Below are positions 21,653-28,358 of a stretch of 31,665 nt of DNA, one piece after another. Below the pieces are notes generated by a model, which saw only the letters and a list, made by a program, of their open reading frames with translations, was not told the origin of the DNA and did no database searches. The stretch's first letter is position 1. Each line of letters begins with the position of its first letter. Position numbers and translations under genes: made by a program. Origin of the DNA: Clostridia bacterium (lineage in GTDB: Bacteria; Bacillota_A; Clostridia; Christensenellales; Borkfalkiaceae); NCBI GenBank assembly GCA_017462825.1, contig JAFTQI010000015.1, positions 1-31,665 of the forward strand, given 5' to 3'.

Positions 21653-22024
21653 TTACTTTTTGACAAATTTTTTCATCATGGAAAAAGTTTCGTCGGAAAT
21701 GAGGTGCTCCATGCGGCAAGCGTCCTCTTCGGCATTCGCGGCGGAGATTCCGTTTTTCATGAGATAATCGCGGATAATGCAATGCTTTTCAAACACCGCT
21801 TCCGCGTAGGTTTTCCCGCTTTCGGTAAGATAGAGATGTTTACCGTCTTCGTAAACGTAGCCTTGCTCGCAAAGGTGCTTGACAGCTTTATTGACCGCCG
21901 CCTGCGAAACTCCCATACGCTTGGAAACGTCGATACGGTGCACGACGTCCTGCTCTTTCCCGAGCGTTAAAATGCTTTCCAAATAATCTTCCGACGATTG
22001 ATTGTATTTTCCCGTTACATTCAT
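21653..22024 (-). CDS. DtxR/MntR-family metal-dependent regulator
   Basis: The 123-aa protein has the winged HTH (about 10-65; VSKRMGVSQAAVNKAVKHL is the recognition region) and the dimerisation/metal domain, without a C-terminal SH3-like domain. Aligning by eye with B. subtilis MntR, D13, E16, H81, E106 and H107 match MntR metal ligands D8, E11, H77, E102 and H103, but the E99 position is C103 in DACRMEH, as in the iron sensors DtxR and IdeR. The site is therefore a mix of manganese and iron types. Its location beside feoA and two TTAAC-N4-GTTAA sites argues for iron sensing. An AAGGGG site precedes the start, and its own terminator separates it from feoA. Confidence 0.9.
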   Translation of the reverse strand: MNVTGKYNQSSEDYLESILTLGKEQDVVHRIDVSKRMGVSQAAVNKAVKHLCEQGYVYEDGKHLYLTESGKTYAEAVFEKHCIIRDYLMKNGISAANAEEDACRMEHLISDETFSMMKKFVKK

Positions 22025-22088
22025 AATTTTTCCCCTTAATGCAAAAGTATTTTTCCCGAATTTTACGAAAAATAAGATAGTACGATAA

Positions 22089-22192
22089 TGTTTGGTTTTA
22101 GAACCGAGCAGTTCAAGACGCGGCGAAGGAGCATACCGATAGTATGTGACTGAGCCGCAACGCAGTATTTCGACGTGTTATACAATCAAACA
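22089..22192. repeat. ERIC-like palindromic element, copy 1
   Basis: A 104-bp palindromic unit. Outer arms TGTTTGGTTTTAGAAC and GTTATACAATCAAACA pair with a few mismatches. The inner hairpin has GCGGC/GCCGC, an internal loop GAAGGAG/TGACTGA and CATAC/GTATG with loop CGATA. The core AGGAGCATAC...GTATGTGACTG resembles the centre of enterobacterial ERIC (AGGAGCTTAC...GTAAGTGACTG). It is followed by the shared spacer GGCGTCCCCGAA. Confidence 0.8.
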
Positions 22193-22232
22193 GGCGTCCC
22201 CGAATTTTACGGGAAACAGGATAGAGCGATAT

Positions 22233-22337
22233 TGTTTGGTTGTAAAACCGAGAAAGACAAGGCGACGCGAACGAGCGTACCGAGTAGTACGTGAGCGAGC
22301 GTCAACGCAGTATTTCGACGTGTTATACAATCAAACA
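22233..22337. repeat. ERIC-like palindromic element, copy 2
   Basis: A 105-bp unit with the same plan. Outer arms TGTTTGGTTGTAAAAC and GTTATACAATCAAACA; inner GACGC/GCGTC, internal loop GAACGAG/TGAGCGA and CGTAC/GTACG. Compared with copy 1, both inner stems have changed on both sides so that pairing is kept, while the GA-rich internal loop is conserved. Confidence 0.8.
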
Positions 22338-22369
22338 GGCGTCCCCGAATTTTACGGGAAACAGGATTT

Positions 22370-22492
22370 GCCTATTTTTAGAAACAAGCAGGTCAAGGCG
22401 CGCGAGCATTTGTTGACGGGAGCGTACATAGACGTACGTGACCGAAACAAAGCGGAGCGCAACGCCGAGATGCGCCGTTTATAAGAATAGGC
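22370..22492. repeat. ERIC-like palindromic element, copy 3, overlapping the queA stop
   Basis: A 123-bp unit. Outer arms GCCTATTTTTAGAAAC and GTTTATAAGAATAGGC differ completely from copies 1 and 2 but still pair. The right arm is the last codons and stop of queA. The inner hairpin is longer, with GCGC/GCGC, TTTGTT/AACAAA and CGTAC/GTACG stems and the conserved GGGAG/TGACC loop. Spacers between copies (22193-22232 and 22338-22369) start with GGCGTCCCCGAA, a 14-bp match to queA coding sequence at 22492-22505. Confidence 0.8.
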
Positions 22493-23513
22493 AGGCGTCC
22501 CCGAATGAGAAGAAGCGGTAATTATTATCTACGGCATATTTATATACGTCCAAGATTTCTTCCCTACCTGTCAAACAAGCCACGAGCATAATTAAGGTGC
22601 TTTCGGGCAAGTGAAAATTCGTGACGAGCGCGTCGACGCATTTCATTTTATAGGGCGGATACAAGAAAATTTCCGTGTTTCCATGACATGCGCGAACCAT
22701 GCCCTTTTCGTCCGCTACGCTTTCGAGCGTGCGCACCGACGTCGTACCGACGGCGATTACACGCCGACCTTCCGCTTTCGCTTTGTTGATAATTTCTGCG
22801 GCTTCGGGCTTGATTTCGTAGTATTCCGAGTGCATTTTATGGTCGGTGATAATTTCTTCACTGACCGGTCTAAACGTACCCAAACCCACGTGCAATAAGA
22901 CTTCCGCGATTTGTACGCCTTTGTCTTTCAGTTTTTGCAAAAGTTCGGGCGTAAAGTGTAAGCCTGCCGTCGGCGCGGCAGCCGAGCCGTCCACCTTGCT
23001 ATACACCGTGTTATATCGCGCTTGATTTTCCAGCTTAGCTTTAATATACGGCGGCAAAGGCATCGTACCAACTCTAGATAAGACGTCTTCAAACGCGCCC
23101 TCGTATTCAAACTCCACGATTCTCTCGCCCGTTTCGGTGATGTCCTTTACCGTGAGCGAAAGCTCGTCGCCAATCGTCATTTTTACACCAATTTTGCCCT
23201 TTTTCCCGGGTTTCATCAAGACTTCCCAAGTATTGAGCTCTAACCGTTTCAAAAGCAGTACTTCCACCACGCCGCCATGCGGCGTAAGCGCGTACGTACG
23301 CGCGGGAATTACTTTTGTGTTGTTGATAACGAGTACGTCCCCTTCCTGTAAATAATCGGAGATATCGCGAAAGATTTTATCCGTTATCGTTTTTCCTTTT
23401 GAATCGTACACCAAAAGGCGAGAAGAATCGCGCGGCTCTACAGGAGTTTGCGCAATCCGCTCCTCGGGTAAATCATAATAAAAATCGCTTTTTTTATACT
23501 GTACTTTTTCCAT
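22479..23513 (-). CDS. queA: S-adenosylmethionine:tRNA ribosyltransferase-isomerase
   Basis: QueA transfers and isomerises the ribosyl part of SAM onto preQ1 in tRNA, giving epoxyqueuosine, which QueH (16104-16691) then reduces. The 344-aa length is standard. It starts with DFYYDLPEERIAQTPVEPRDSSRLLV and contains GLHFTPELL, LHVGLGTFRPV and VGTTSVRTLES, all typical. The C-terminus FFSFGDACLFL is the usual FGDA end, and its last codons lie inside repeat copy 3. The ribosome binding site is weak. It is the last gene of the ruvC-ruvA-ruvB-queA operon, 46 bp after ruvB. Confidence 0.97.
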   Translation of the reverse strand: MEKVQYKKSDFYYDLPEERIAQTPVEPRDSSRLLVYDSKGKTITDKIFRDISDYLQEGDVLVINNTKVIPARTYALTPHGGVVEVLLLKRLELNTWEVLMKPGKKGKIGVKMTIGDELSLTVKDITETGERIVEFEYEGAFEDVLSRVGTMPLPPYIKAKLENQARYNTVYSKVDGSAAAPTAGLHFTPELLQKLKDKGVQIAEVLLHVGLGTFRPVSEEIITDHKMHSEYYEIKPEAAEIINKAKAEGRRVIAVGTTSVRTLESVADEKGMVRACHGNTEIFLYPPYKMKCVDALVTNFHLPESTLIMLVACLTGREEILDVYKYAVDNNYRFFSFGDACLFL

Positions 23514-23559
23514 ATCCGTTTCATTTTGGGCGTTTTCAACGCATACCTGTCCCTATCGT

Positions 23560-24615
23560 TTATTCGTTATCGTCAAAAATCGAGATTTGGCGCTGCGCTT
23601 TGAGGGTCGGCTTTAAGCCCATGTGTGCGCAGCCGTCTTTTAAGCAAATTCTGCCGCGCGGCGTACGCGCGATAAAACCGAGCTGTAAAAGATAGGGCTC
23701 GTATACGTCCTCTATCGTATTCGCGTCCTCGTTGATGGTCGCAGCTAACGTTTCCAAGCCCGTCGGACCGCCGCCAAATTTTTCAATCAACGCGCGAAGA
23801 TAATCGCGGTCGGTTTCGTCTAACCCAAGCTCGTCAATTTCCAAGCGCGCGAGCGCGAAACGCGCGTCTTCGCGCGTAATTTGTTTATTCCCTTTCACAA
23901 GCGAGAAATCGCGGACGCGCTTCAAAAGTCGGTTTGCGATACGGGGTGTACCGCGGCTTCTGCGCGCAATCTCGTCCGCCGCGTCCTCCGCAATCGAAAT
24001 TTCGAGCGCCCTTGCCGAGCGAGAAACGATTTCCCTAAGCTCGTTCGGCGTATACATTTCCAAGCGGTTGATAATACCGAAACGGTCGCGCAGAGGCGCG
24101 GCAAGCATGCCTACGCGCGTAGTCGCGCCGATAAGCGTGAATTTTTTGAGCGCAAAACGAATGTTCCGCGCAGACGGACCTTTGCCGACGATAATGTCCA
24201 GCGCGTAGTCTTCCATAGCGGAATACAAAATTTCTTCCACCGAACGGTTCAAGCGGTGAATTTCGTCGATAAAGAGCACGTCGCCGTCGTTTAGGTTTGT
24301 CAAAATCGCAGCGAGATCCCCTGAACGTTCAATCGCAGGTCCGCTCGTAAGCTTGATCGACACCCCCATTTCGTTCGCAATGATATGCGAAAGGGTGGTC
24401 TTACCAAGCCCGGGAGGTCCATACAAAAGCACGTGGTCAAGCGCTTCACCGCGCGCTTTCGCCGCCGCGATATATACGCTCAAATTCTCCTTGACCTTTT
24501 GCTGGCCGACGTAATCCGCCATGACTTTGGGTCTTAAAACGTTTTCTTCGACGTCGTATTCGGTTTTGGTGCTGACGAGCAAATTCTCGCCGCCGTATTC
24601 TTCTTCGTCAAACAT
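23560..24615 (-). CDS. ruvB: Holliday junction branch migration helicase RuvB
   Basis: RuvB is the hexameric AAA+ motor that drives branch migration with RuvA. The 351-aa protein has Walker A GPPGLGKT (66-73), Walker B DEIH (117-120), sensor GATTRVGML and the arginine finger region LRDRFG. The C-terminal winged helix ends with [17 protein letters not shown]. An AGGG site is present; the 14-bp AATAAACGATAGGG that contains it recurs upstream of queA (23551-23564). It lies 74 bp after ruvA. Confidence 0.97.
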   Translation of the reverse strand: MFDEEEYGGENLLVSTKTEYDVEENVLRPKVMADYVGQQKVKENLSVYIAAAKARGEALDHVLLYGPPGLGKTTLSHIIANEMGVSIKLTSGPAIERSGDLAAILTNLNDGDVLFIDEIHRLNRSVEEILYSAMEDYALDIIVGKGPSARNIRFALKKFTLIGATTRVGMLAAPLRDRFGIINRLEMYTPNELREIVSRSARALEISIAEDAADEIARRSRGTPRIANRLLKRVRDFSLVKGNKQITREDARFALARLEIDELGLDETDRDYLRALIEKFGGGPTGLETLAATINEDANTIEDVYEPYLLQLGFIARTPRGRICLKDGCAHMGLKPTLKAQRQISIFDDNE

Positions 24616-24689
24616 AATTTATCCCTATCGTTTATTGAAAGTTCTTCGTATACAAACGCAACGCCGTATTTCTCAATCGATTCTTTGTT

Positions 24690-25304
24690 TTATATTCCTG
24701 TTTGTAACGCTCGCATGATAATTTCTTCCACTGTCTTTGCGCCAAGCTCGTGCGCTTTCTTTACCGCCTGCGCGCTCTCCGCGCGGGTAAAGCCTAAGCC
24801 CATGAGCGCCGACACCGCTTCTTCGTCTTGTGCGGAAAGCTTGGCAGGCGTTGCCTTTTCAGGCGCAGGCGTGAACGTATCTTCGCTTGCGCCGAGCACT
24901 TCCAACGCTGAAATTTTACCGTGAAGCTCTAAAACGATTTTTTCCGCCGTCTTTTTGCCAAGCCCCTTGACCGCCGACAAACGTTTCACGTCCGCCGTCG
25001 CAATCGCCATGGCGAAATCGTCCGCCGAAAGGGTCGCCAAAATCGAAATGCCCATTTTCGGTCCGACTCCCGATACCGAAATAAGTTTTAGAAAGAGTTC
25101 TTTTTCTTTCGGACTGTCAAACCCAAACAAGGTCATTCCGTCCTCTTTCACCTGTAAATAGGTATACACCTCGCCGATTGCGCCGACGGTAAGCGTGCGA
25201 AACGCGCCGCCCGAGCAATAGACCTCGTATCCTACGCCGTTTACGTCCAAAATCGCCGTCTCCGCCGTCGTCGTTAATACTTTCCCTCTCAAATATGCAA
25301 TCAT
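24690..25304 (-). CDS. ruvA: Holliday junction DNA helicase subunit RuvA
   Basis: RuvA binds the four-way junction and recruits RuvB. The 204-aa protein has the OB-fold domain (1-65), helix-hairpin-helix motifs (LISVSGVGPKMGISIL and LSAVKGLGKKTAEKIVLEL) and the C-terminal RuvB-binding domain (about 155-204, SALMGLGFTRAESAQAV). It starts two bases after the ruvC stop codon, so translation is probably coupled. Confidence 0.97.
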   Translation of the reverse strand: MIAYLRGKVLTTTAETAILDVNGVGYEVYCSGGAFRTLTVGAIGEVYTYLQVKEDGMTLFGFDSPKEKELFLKLISVSGVGPKMGISILATLSADDFAMAIATADVKRLSAVKGLGKKTAEKIVLELHGKISALEVLGASEDTFTPAPEKATPAKLSAQDEEAVSALMGLGFTRAESAQAVKKAHELGAKTVEEIIMRALQTGI

Positions 25305-25306
25305 CT

Positions 25307-26071
25307 TTATTTCTTATCCTTTACCGATTTTACCACTAAATCCGCAAGTGAACCCGTACCTGCCCCTGTCTTTTTCGGTGTTTTCACAGAAATAGAGGCT
25401 CTGCCTACTCCTGTTACGCCCGCAATACCCGTTGCATTTTGCAAGTCATTGATTGCCGTAGCGGAAGAAAAACCGCCGCTTGATTTTTCGCGCTTAGAAG
25501 AACGGGCGGCGCTCGCCATCAGCTCTTGATACGCGCTCGCAGGCGCGGCGTTGTTCCCTTTTGTTCTCGTCATATTCCCTACAGCAAACAGTTCGCCGAA
25601 CCGACTAGAAAAACCATGACAAAGGGCAATCGCAAGCGCGTCCGCCGCGTCGTCGGGTTTGGGGATAGCTTGCAAGCGCAGCATAGAAGTTACGACGGAC
25701 TGTATTTGATGTTTATCCGCTCTACCGTAACCCGTCAACGCCTGTTTGATTTGCATGGGAGTATATTCATAGAGTTTTCCGCACGCCTTTACGCAAGTGA
25801 GTAACGCGACCCCGCGCGCATGCGCGACGGCGATACCCGTCGTAATGTTTTTTGAGAAAAAGAGTTCTTCCATCGCCACTTCGTCGGGGCGGTACTTTTC
25901 CAAAATTTTCGAAACGCCCTCTTCTAGCATCGCAAGCCGCACGGGCAAACTCTCGTTTTTGGGCGTGACGACAACGCCGTAATCAATCGCGCGGAAATTG
26001 CCGCGCTCGTCCTTTTCAATGACGCCGTAACCGAGGGTCGCAATCCCGGGGTCGATGCCCAAAATAATCAT
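25307..26071 (-). CDS. ruvC: Crossover junction endonuclease RuvC with C-terminal extension
   Basis: RuvC resolves Holliday junctions. The catalytic acidic residues are D7 (GIDPGIATLGYG), E68 (MEELFF), and D141 and D144 in KPDDAADALAIA. The enzyme core ends near residue 160, as in other RuvC proteins of about 165 residues, but this one continues to 254 with a tail rich in Ala, Gly, Ser, Thr and Lys that shows no domain I recognise. A GGAG site precedes the start. It heads the ruvC-ruvA-ruvB-queA operon, with promoter at 26123-26151. Confidence 0.95.
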   Translation of the reverse strand: MIILGIDPGIATLGYGVIEKDERGNFRAIDYGVVVTPKNESLPVRLAMLEEGVSKILEKYRPDEVAMEELFFSKNITTGIAVAHARGVALLTCVKACGKLYEYTPMQIKQALTGYGRADKHQIQSVVTSMLRLQAIPKPDDAADALAIALCHGFSSRFGELFAVGNMTRTKGNNAAPASAYQELMASAARSSKREKSSGGFSSATAINDLQNATGIAGVTGVGRASISVKTPKKTGAGTGSLADLVVKSVKDKK

Positions 26072-26122
26072 AATTTACTCCGCTAAGACAAAGTTTTTGT
26101 ATAAAATACAAACTTTTGTTCT

Positions 26123-26151
26123 ATTATATCCCATATTCACAAAAAAGTCAA
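26123..26151 (-). promoter_or_regulatory. ruv-queA operon promoter
   Basis: Minus-strand TTGACT (26146-26151), 17-bp spacer and TATAAT (26123-26128), about 50 bp before ruvC. Confidence 0.75.
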
Positions 26152-26232
26152 GCCCTGCTTTGACTTAACTACGGTTTATTTCCGCCGTTTAAAAAAATTT
26201 TCACAAACTCAAAAAAATATGGCAGTCCCCTC

Positions 26233-26260
26233 TTGACAAAGGGAAAGTTTATGCTATACT
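26233..26260 (+). promoter_or_regulatory. Promoter of the small peptide gene
   Basis: TTGACA (26233-26238) and TATACT (26255-26260) are 16 bp apart. The predicted start is near 26267, about 106 nt before the ATG. Confidence 0.75.
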
Positions 26261-26268
26261 GTTTGCGC

Positions 26269-26303
26269 GACGGGCGAAGCAATACCCCAAAACCGTCTTT
26301 TTT
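26269..26303 (+). promoter_or_regulatory. Terminator-like hairpin at the 5' end of the peptide-gene leader
   Basis: GACGG (26269-26273) pairs with CCGTC (26293-26297), followed by six T residues (26298-26303). An alternative pairing AGCAA (26278-26282) with TTGCT (26302-26306) would break it. This resembles a transcription attenuator. Confidence 0.45.
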
Positions 26304-26372
26304 GCTCCCCTGTCCGCAGTTGCGATATGGAAATCCGCGCTTTTTTGAGAACGGCACGAAAAGGAGTGTGTA

Positions 26373-26513
26373 ATGATGAAAAAGCTTGTGATGAAAATAT
26401 TGCGTTTTTTGAAGCTCGACGGGCTCCTTTTGGGGCTCATCGAAAAAATACGGCTTGGCTTGACCAAAAAGATTGACAAGGGACTCGCCCCTCTTGAAGA
26501 CTTTCTCGGCTAA
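26373..26513 (+). CDS. 46-residue cationic amphipathic peptide
   Basis: The frame begins MMKKLVMKILRFLKLDG and ends LAPLEDFLG, 46 residues, with alternating Leu/Ile and Lys/Arg suited to one or two amphipathic helices. There are nine Lys and two Arg against five acidic residues. It has an AAGGAG site eight bases upstream, its own promoter (26233-26260) and a strong terminator (26604-26639), so it looks like a real gene. No signal peptide, double-glycine leader or immunity gene is visible. Possible roles are a membrane-active peptide, a type I toxin-like peptide or a small membrane-associated regulator; I do not recognise a family. Confidence 0.7.
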   Translation: MMKKLVMKILRFLKLDGLLLGLIEKIRLGLTKKIDKGLAPLEDFLG

Positions 26514-26603
26514 GACGACAACCGCAACGAAAATCTTTTCGAGAATTGCGTGAATGGATACTCTCTTGGCGTTTCCCCGTCAAGGGGGTTCTTTTTTGTA
26601 ACA

Positions 26604-26640
26604 AAAAACGCCGACCTTTCTAACAAGGTCGGCGTTTTTC
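26604..26640. terminator. Bidirectional terminator between peptide gene and ferredoxin
   Basis: AAAAACGCCGACCTT and AAGGTCGGCGTTTTT pair around a six-base loop (stem 26604-26618 with 26625-26639), giving a U tract in both directions. A weaker CCCC/GGGG hairpin with TTCTTTTTT lies just upstream at about 26576-26598. Confidence 0.92.
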
Positions 26641-26648
26641 TTTTTCTA

Positions 26649-26822
26649 TTATTCCGCTTTGATTGCGCCAACGGGACAAACGTCCTCGCAAGCTCCGCAA
26701 TCTACGCATTCGTCGGAAATCACGTAGATCCCTTTGCCTTCGTCAAGCGAAATCGCGCCAACGGGGCAGGTATCTGCGCAAGCGCCGCATGCCAAGCATT
26801 CATCCGTAATTACGTGTGCCAT
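26649..26822 (-). CDS. 2[4Fe-4S] ferredoxin
   Basis: The 57-aa protein carries two CxxCxxCxxxCP motifs (C9, C12, C15, C19 and C39, C42, C45, C49) and is a typical clostridial-type ferredoxin, a low-potential electron carrier for anaerobic metabolism. It starts [15 protein letters not shown] and is preceded by GGAGG eight bases upstream. A TTTACT-N17-TATAAT promoter lies upstream, so it is transcribed separately from the cysteine desulfurase gene on the same strand. The neighbouring desulfurase could supply sulfur for its clusters. Confidence 0.96.
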   Translation of the reverse strand: MAHVITDECLACGACADTCPVGAISLDEGKGIYVISDECVDCGACEDVCPVGAIKAE

Positions 26823-26857
26823 GAATTTATACCTCCGATATTTGCTTTTATAAATAT

Positions 26858-26886
26858 ATTATATCACGTTTTTTCAAAATAGTAAA
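26858..26886 (-). promoter_or_regulatory. Ferredoxin promoter
   Basis: Minus-strand TTTACT (26881-26886), 17-bp spacer and TATAAT (26858-26863), about 36 bp before the ferredoxin start. Confidence 0.75.
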
Positions 26887-26930
26887 GAGTTCCGCAAAAA
26901 AAATTTTAGCTTTTTTACTTTTTCCGCGTT

Positions 26931-28079
26931 TTATTTGCTTCCCCGAAGCCGCGCTACAATCTCTTTTGTCAACGCCGCCGCGAAGCGGATTTCTTCTTCC
27001 GTATTATTCTTCCCAAAACTAAACCGCACGCACTCTCTCGCTTCTTCGTCCGTCTTACCCATCGCAAGCAATACGTGGCTGGGCTTTATCGACGCGCTCG
27101 CACAAGCCGAGCCTGCCGCAAGCGATACCCCTGCAAGGTCCATATTATACACAAAATCCGCGTTATTCACCCCGCAAAAACGCACGTTCAGGACCGACGG
27201 AATCCGTTCCTCTTCCCCGCCGTTAATTTCCATGCCTTCCACGTTTGAAAGTTCCCTCAAAAACAACGCGTTCAATCTCGCAATTTTTTCATTCGACGCG
27301 GACACGGTAGCCACGTTTTGCTGATACGCCGCCGCAAGTCCCACGATTGCGGGCACATTTGTTGTGCCGCCGCGAAGCCCACGTTCCTGCTCCCCGCCGA
27401 CGATGAGTCCTTTCACTTTCACGCCGCCGCGGATATACAAAACGCCGCAACCCTTCGGCCCATAAAACTTATGGGAAGAAAGGGAAAGCATATCCACGCC
27501 CAGCTCTTTCACGTCCATTTGCATATACGGCGCGGCTTGCACCCCGTCGCAAAAGAAAAGCACTCCGCTTTCCTTTGCTATTTTCGCAATCTCGGCAACC
27601 GGTTGTATAACCCCCGTTTCATTATTTACCGCCATTACGGCAATCAAACCCGTTTTGTCCGTAATCGCTTCTTTCAAGATACTCAACTCGACCCTGCCCC
27701 CAGCATTTACGGGTAAATAGGTAACGGAAAAGCCCTCTTTTTCTAATTTTTCCGCTGCAGCAAGAACGGCGTGGTGTTCTATAGCGGAAACGATGACGTG
27801 GTCCTTGCCTTGTTCTTTTTGCGCGTGTGCGCCGCCGTAAAGCGCCCAGTTATCCGCTTCCGTCCCGCCCGACGTGAAATAAATCTCGTTGGGCTTGGCG
27901 TTCAAAAGCGCCGCGACGGTATCCCTTGCGGTATCAATGGCGAGCATCGCTTTCCGACCTACGGCGTGCGGCGAGTCTGCATTCCCGAACACTTCGGTAA
28001 AATACGGCAGCATCTTTTGGAGTACGTTTTCTTCGAGCGGCGTCGTTGCCGCGTGATCGAAATAGATCCTTTTTAACAT
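26931..28079 (-). CDS. Cysteine desulfurase (NifS/IscS family)
   Basis: The 382-aa PLP enzyme takes sulfur from cysteine to form a persulfide used for iron-sulfur clusters and tRNA thiolation. It begins YFDHAATTPLEENVL; the PLP lysine is K204 in SSHKFYGPKG and the catalytic cysteine C326 lies in AAGSACASAS, the loop of the NifS/IscS class. An AGGAGGGG site precedes the start. No iscU or mnmA gene is beside it in this window. A consensus promoter lies at 28107-28135. Confidence 0.95.
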   Translation of the reverse strand: MLKRIYFDHAATTPLEENVLQKMLPYFTEVFGNADSPHAVGRKAMLAIDTARDTVAALLNAKPNEIYFTSGGTEADNWALYGGAHAQKEQGKDHVIVSAIEHHAVLAAAEKLEKEGFSVTYLPVNAGGRVELSILKEAITDKTGLIAVMAVNNETGVIQPVAEIAKIAKESGVLFFCDGVQAAPYMQMDVKELGVDMLSLSSHKFYGPKGCGVLYIRGGVKVKGLIVGGEQERGLRGGTTNVPAIVGLAAAYQQNVATVSASNEKIARLNALFLRELSNVEGMEINGGEEERIPSVLNVRFCGVNNADFVYNMDLAGVSLAAGSACASASIKPSHVLLAMGKTDEEARECVRFSFGKNNTEEEIRFAAALTKEIVARLRGSK

Positions 28080-28106
28080 AACGCCCCTCCTTTTTCTTTC
28101 ATGTAT

Positions 28107-28135
28107 ATTATAATGCTTTGCTAATTATTTGTCAA
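28107..28135 (-). promoter_or_regulatory. Cysteine desulfurase promoter
   Basis: Minus-strand TTGACA (28130-28135), 17-bp spacer, TATAAT (28107-28112). A short leader ORF (ATG near 28104) overlaps the real start out of frame. Confidence 0.85.
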
Positions 28136-28203
28136 TCTAAACGCAATCAAACGCCGAATAAAAAGTTTTTTTGCAAAAATAGGAATTTTTTTCAAAAACC
28201 CCC

Positions 28204-28232
28204 TTGAAAAATGTTCGAAAATATACTATAAT
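28204..28232 (+). promoter_or_regulatory. Promoter of the EF-G-like gene
   Basis: TTGAAA (28204-28209), 17-bp spacer, TATAAT (28227-28232). The start near 28239 gives a leader of about 120 nt. Confidence 0.75.
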
Positions 28233-28240
28233 GTTTGTAA

Positions 28241-28324
28241 TTATCGGTTTTTCGTAAAAACCAACGGAAAAACAGGGTTTGAGAGAATACCCTTTCCACG
28301 TTTTACCTCCCAACTGACCGATAA
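28241..28324 (+). promoter_or_regulatory. Structured 5' leader of the EF-G-like gene
   Basis: TTATCGGT (28241-28248) and ACCGATAA (28317-28324) form a perfect 8-bp closing stem around 68 nt. Inside, AGGGT/ACCCT pair around a 10-base loop (about 28274-28293), and GGTTTTT/AAAAACC near 28247-28262 could form a competing hairpin. The shape fits a multi-stem cis-regulatory RNA. I do not recognise a known riboswitch. Confidence 0.5.
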
Positions 28325-28358
28325 AATTTCTTTTTTCAACACAAGGGGGATTTATATC

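Noticed and set aside
22146..22484. Plus-strand open frame of 112 codons across the tandem repeats
   Set aside because: It is made of repeat sequence with internal frame changes between copies, has no ribosome binding site and overlaps the queA end; the covarying palindromes explain the conservation better.
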